NCBI RefSeq assembly: GCF_031453555.1
Contig: NZ_JAVIZM010000001.1
Location: 4,595,001 to 4,659,000, forward strand
Length of the DNA stretch: 64,000 nt
Source of the DNA: Bacillus sp. SLBN-46
Lineage (GTDB): Bacteria; Bacillota; Bacilli; Bacillales; Cytobacillaceae
Direction: 5' to 3'
Below the pieces are notes generated by a model. It was not told where the DNA came from and did no database searches. It saw only the letters and a program-made list of their open reading frames with translations. Shown piece after piece: positions 62,211 to 64,000 of this stretch. A program made the translations under genes and the position numbers. Numbering within the stretch: position 1 is the first letter of the stretch; each line of letters opens with the position of its first letter.

Positions 62211-62513
62211 TTATATCCAATATCTACGCTGCGGACCGCACGTAAACGAGCTCCTGACTTTCATAAAGTCGTACATAAGTGCTGCTTTTCTTCCCTTATC
62301 CGTCTGTCTATTTCTTTTGTCATAAAGACACTCCATAAATTCCCGATCACATTGACAGCGGTCTCTTCCACTACTAAGGCAGCGATCATGGCGCATACAA
62401 CACGCATCTACATCATTAATCGGTTCGCCTGGTCCACTACATCTGGGCCCACACCATCTATATTCCCTAAAAAGACAAATTGAAAATGGACCACTACTTC
62501 TTCTATTTTGCAA
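62211..62513 (-). CDS. Phospholipase A2-like small Cys-rich protein
   Basis: 100 residues from TTG 62513 (GGGGGTGAG five bases upstream; an earlier TTG at 62528 overlaps it). RWCGPRCSGPGEPINDVDACCMRHDRC is a phospholipase A2-type calcium loop (CGPxCSGPG) followed by the catalytic D-x-C-C-x-x-H-D-x-C helix; His and Asp for catalysis are present. Eight Cys are spaced for disulfides, though no signal peptide is seen. Bacillus genomes hold such genes under odd names (parvovirus-VP1-like), because that capsid protein has the same domain. Function in the spore or cell surface is unknown. Confidence 0.75.
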   Translation of the reverse strand: MQNRRSSGPFSICLFREYRWCGPRCSGPGEPINDVDACCMRHDRCLSSGRDRCQCDREFMECLYDKRNRQTDKGRKAALMYDFMKVRSSFTCGPQRRYWI

Positions 62514-62692
62514 AACACTCACCCCCAAAACACTTCATGTGTTTTTACAACTAAAGCTATACCAATATATAAATAGTATATGGGGTTTTAAAAAAAGTGA
62601 GTTGGCAAAAGCCCGTACCAAAGACTCGACATCAATAAATCTCAATAAAATGAAAAGCCCCTACTCTTTCGAATAGAAGCCTCTACACATAG

Positions 62693-63727
62693 TTAACACA
62701 TACTTACTTTATTTTTTCCAGTATTCTTGGATCGATACAAACCTTCGTCTGCTCTGTTTAATAACGAATCGATGTTATCCTCAAGCTCAGACTCGGCCAC
62801 CCCAAAGCTTGCAGTTAACCGGCCGACCCCTTGAAACTCGTGCTCTTCTACTCTTTCTCTTAAGTAGTCTGCAAGAGCAACAGCGTTATGCCCTAAAACA
62901 TCGGAGATCACAATAAATTCTTCTCCTCCCCAGCGGCCCAAAAGGTCTCGTGGGGAAAGATTTTCTTGTATCAGTTCAGCTAACTCAACTAAAACAGAGT
63001 CACCAATTTTATGACCAAACAAATCATTGACCTTCTTAAAATAGTCAATATCAAAGAAAATTATCGAAAAACTCATGTGCATTTCCCTAGAATCACTCAA
63101 CTTTTGCTCCAGCCATTCATCAATTTGATGACGGTTAGCAATTCCTGTTAGCGAATCTAAATAGGCATGTTTTTTAAACAATTCCATTTTAGCATAGGCC
63201 CTAAACATATGCTGCGCGTAAAAAAGGACAATTATATAAACCAAATTAGCAAAATAAAACTGCATTAAAGAGTCAATAGATTCTGCGGAAAGTTTGTTTA
63301 TTACCACAACTCCACCCAATAAGGTAATCAGGAAAATCCCTATAGAGTAGTACAGTCCTCTTTTTATCCCTAGGGTTAAAAAAATGAACATAATAATAAT
63401 AGGCATCCAGACAATAAAATCGCCTAAAGAACCATTAATTTTCAACATGTAATTGTAAATGGTATCAAAAAAAGTTGTTACATGATAAACACTTACTAAC
63501 GCTAAATTAGATAACTCGCTAAATCGCACAAACCTTTTTTTATATACTAAGACCCAGCTGACTGCAAACCATATAGTCATTGTGTTATTGATAATAAAAC
63601 TAAGTTTGTCCGATGCATCGACATTTTGCATAATAGTATTCAATATGAGGGCCATCATAATACATGGGATCACCCACAAATAAACGCTCCTCTTAAGATC
63701 AGCAAGTGATTCATATTGTTTAGACAT
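62693..63727 (-). CDS. Membrane GGDEF diguanylate cyclase
   Basis: 344 residues: N-terminal ~185 residues with six to seven membrane helices, then a GGDEF domain (~190-344). GRWGGEEFIVI near residue 264 has the intact GGEEF catalytic motif; SIIFFDIDYFKKVNDLFGHKIGD near 210-230 holds the metal-binding Asp. The RxxD inhibitory site is replaced by SPRD. It should make c-di-GMP. Second such enzyme in the window. No partner EAL gene is adjacent. Confidence 0.9.
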   Translation of the reverse strand: MSKQYESLADLKRSVYLWVIPCIMMALILNTIMQNVDASDKLSFIINNTMTIWFAVSWVLVYKKRFVRFSELSNLALVSVYHVTTFFDTIYNYMLKINGSLGDFIVWMPIIIMFIFLTLGIKRGLYYSIGIFLITLLGGVVVINKLSAESIDSLMQFYFANLVYIIVLFYAQHMFRAYAKMELFKKHAYLDSLTGIANRHQIDEWLEQKLSDSREMHMSFSIIFFDIDYFKKVNDLFGHKIGDSVLVELAELIQENLSPRDLLGRWGGEEFIVISDVLGHNAVALADYLRERVEEHEFQGVGRLTASFGVAESELEDNIDSLLNRADEGLYRSKNTGKNKVSMC

Positions 63728-64000
63728 CGGATTTCATCTCCCCAACTAATCCTGTTGATTAGTCTAGCCTTAAACCGCAAAAAACGGAGAATTTTTTCGA
63801 AATATGCTCATTTCTATACACTCATTTTATATGATAAATAGTCGTTTTTATATAGCTTTATTGACCTATGATTGTAGTATTTTTGTCCATTTTGTCAAAT
63901 AAAGAGGTTTTATAAAATACAATTAATCATATAAAATGTAATCCAAGGAAAGAGTTTATGGTAAATTATAGGTTATAAGATTAATGGAATGGTAGGTGAC
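63728..64000. other. Terminal intergenic stretch with no gene found
   Basis: AT-rich 273-base stretch upstream of the GGDEF gene. No open frame with a ribosome site, hairpin or recognised operator was seen on either strand. The next gene probably begins beyond the window. Confidence 0.7.

Overview
The window looks like a chromosomal segment of a low-GC Gram-positive, spore-forming Bacillaceae bacterium (Bacillus/Neobacillus-type). The reasons are the ilvC-leuABCD order, the divergent citR/citA pair, strong AGGAGG-like ribosome sites with some TTG starts, AT-rich spacers, a CtaA-type heme A synthase, a bacillolysin precursor, a BirA-box bioB, and proteins of Bacillus-typical families (DUF1836, DUF3231, DUF4097/LiaG-like, QueT). 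No phage, insertion sequence, tRNA, rRNA or CRISPR array was recognised. The species cannot be fixed from the sequence alone.

Layout. 1-5.6 kb: 3' end of ilvC and complete leuA, leuB, leuC, leuD with a terminator. 5.6-11.5 kb: small housekeeping or unknown genes, including a frameshifted GNAT gene, a GYF_2-RDD membrane protein, a beta-helix pectate-lyase-like protein and a hemolysin III protein. 11.5-18.9 kb: a two-peptidase operon, adenine deaminase facing a purine-type permease, and a rhodanese / bile-acid-symporter (frameshifted) / permease operon. 18.9-26.5 kb: DUF4097 protein, ctaA, a probable sigma-K gene, a 52-bp tandem palindrome array, a MATE pump, a GGDEF-EAL protein and a DoxX protein. 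26.5-34.7 kb: an alpha-glucoside locus (two GH13 glucosidases whose region-II residues predict different linkage preferences, a LacI regulator, ABC importer genes, three operator-like sites). 34.8-38.1 kb: truncated globin, a glyoxalase-fold gene that seems to lack an ATG/GTG/TTG start, a 21-bp iterated array, and a preQ1-I riboswitch with queT. 38.1-43.9 kb: a tight minus-strand operon (TIM-barrel epimerases, two Gfo/Idh/MocA dehydrogenases, ThuA-like protein, SemiSWEET) opposite an AraC regulator. 43.9-51 kb: citR/citA, an exonuclease, a TetR-MBL unit with two operators, an apparently leaderless ArsR-AHSA1-AHSA1 operon and a second DoxX protein. 51-54 kb: a three-gene heme-dependent amine demethylase/monooxygenase-like operon. 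54-64 kb: HAD and GNAT, a His/Gly/Tyr repeat protein, a nucleoside deaminase, BirA-regulated bioB flanked by two copies of a structured non-coding module, M4 protease, DUF3231, a PLA2-like protein and a GGDEF protein.

The least expected signals are non-coding. There are (i) two intergenic arrays with an exact or near-exact 52-bp period built on hairpins, and two with a 20-21-bp period built on a 10-bp core, all close to whole numbers of DNA helical turns; (ii) a dispersed family of near-palindromes with cores such as GGTGCCTGACACC, GGGGTCTGACCCC and GGGACAGTCCC, often forming or sitting inside terminators; and (iii) a duplicated ~150-bp module on both sides of bioB whose hairpin pairing is kept despite base changes, which suggests a small RNA. 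All functional statements rest on reading the sequence and family knowledge; no searches were run.
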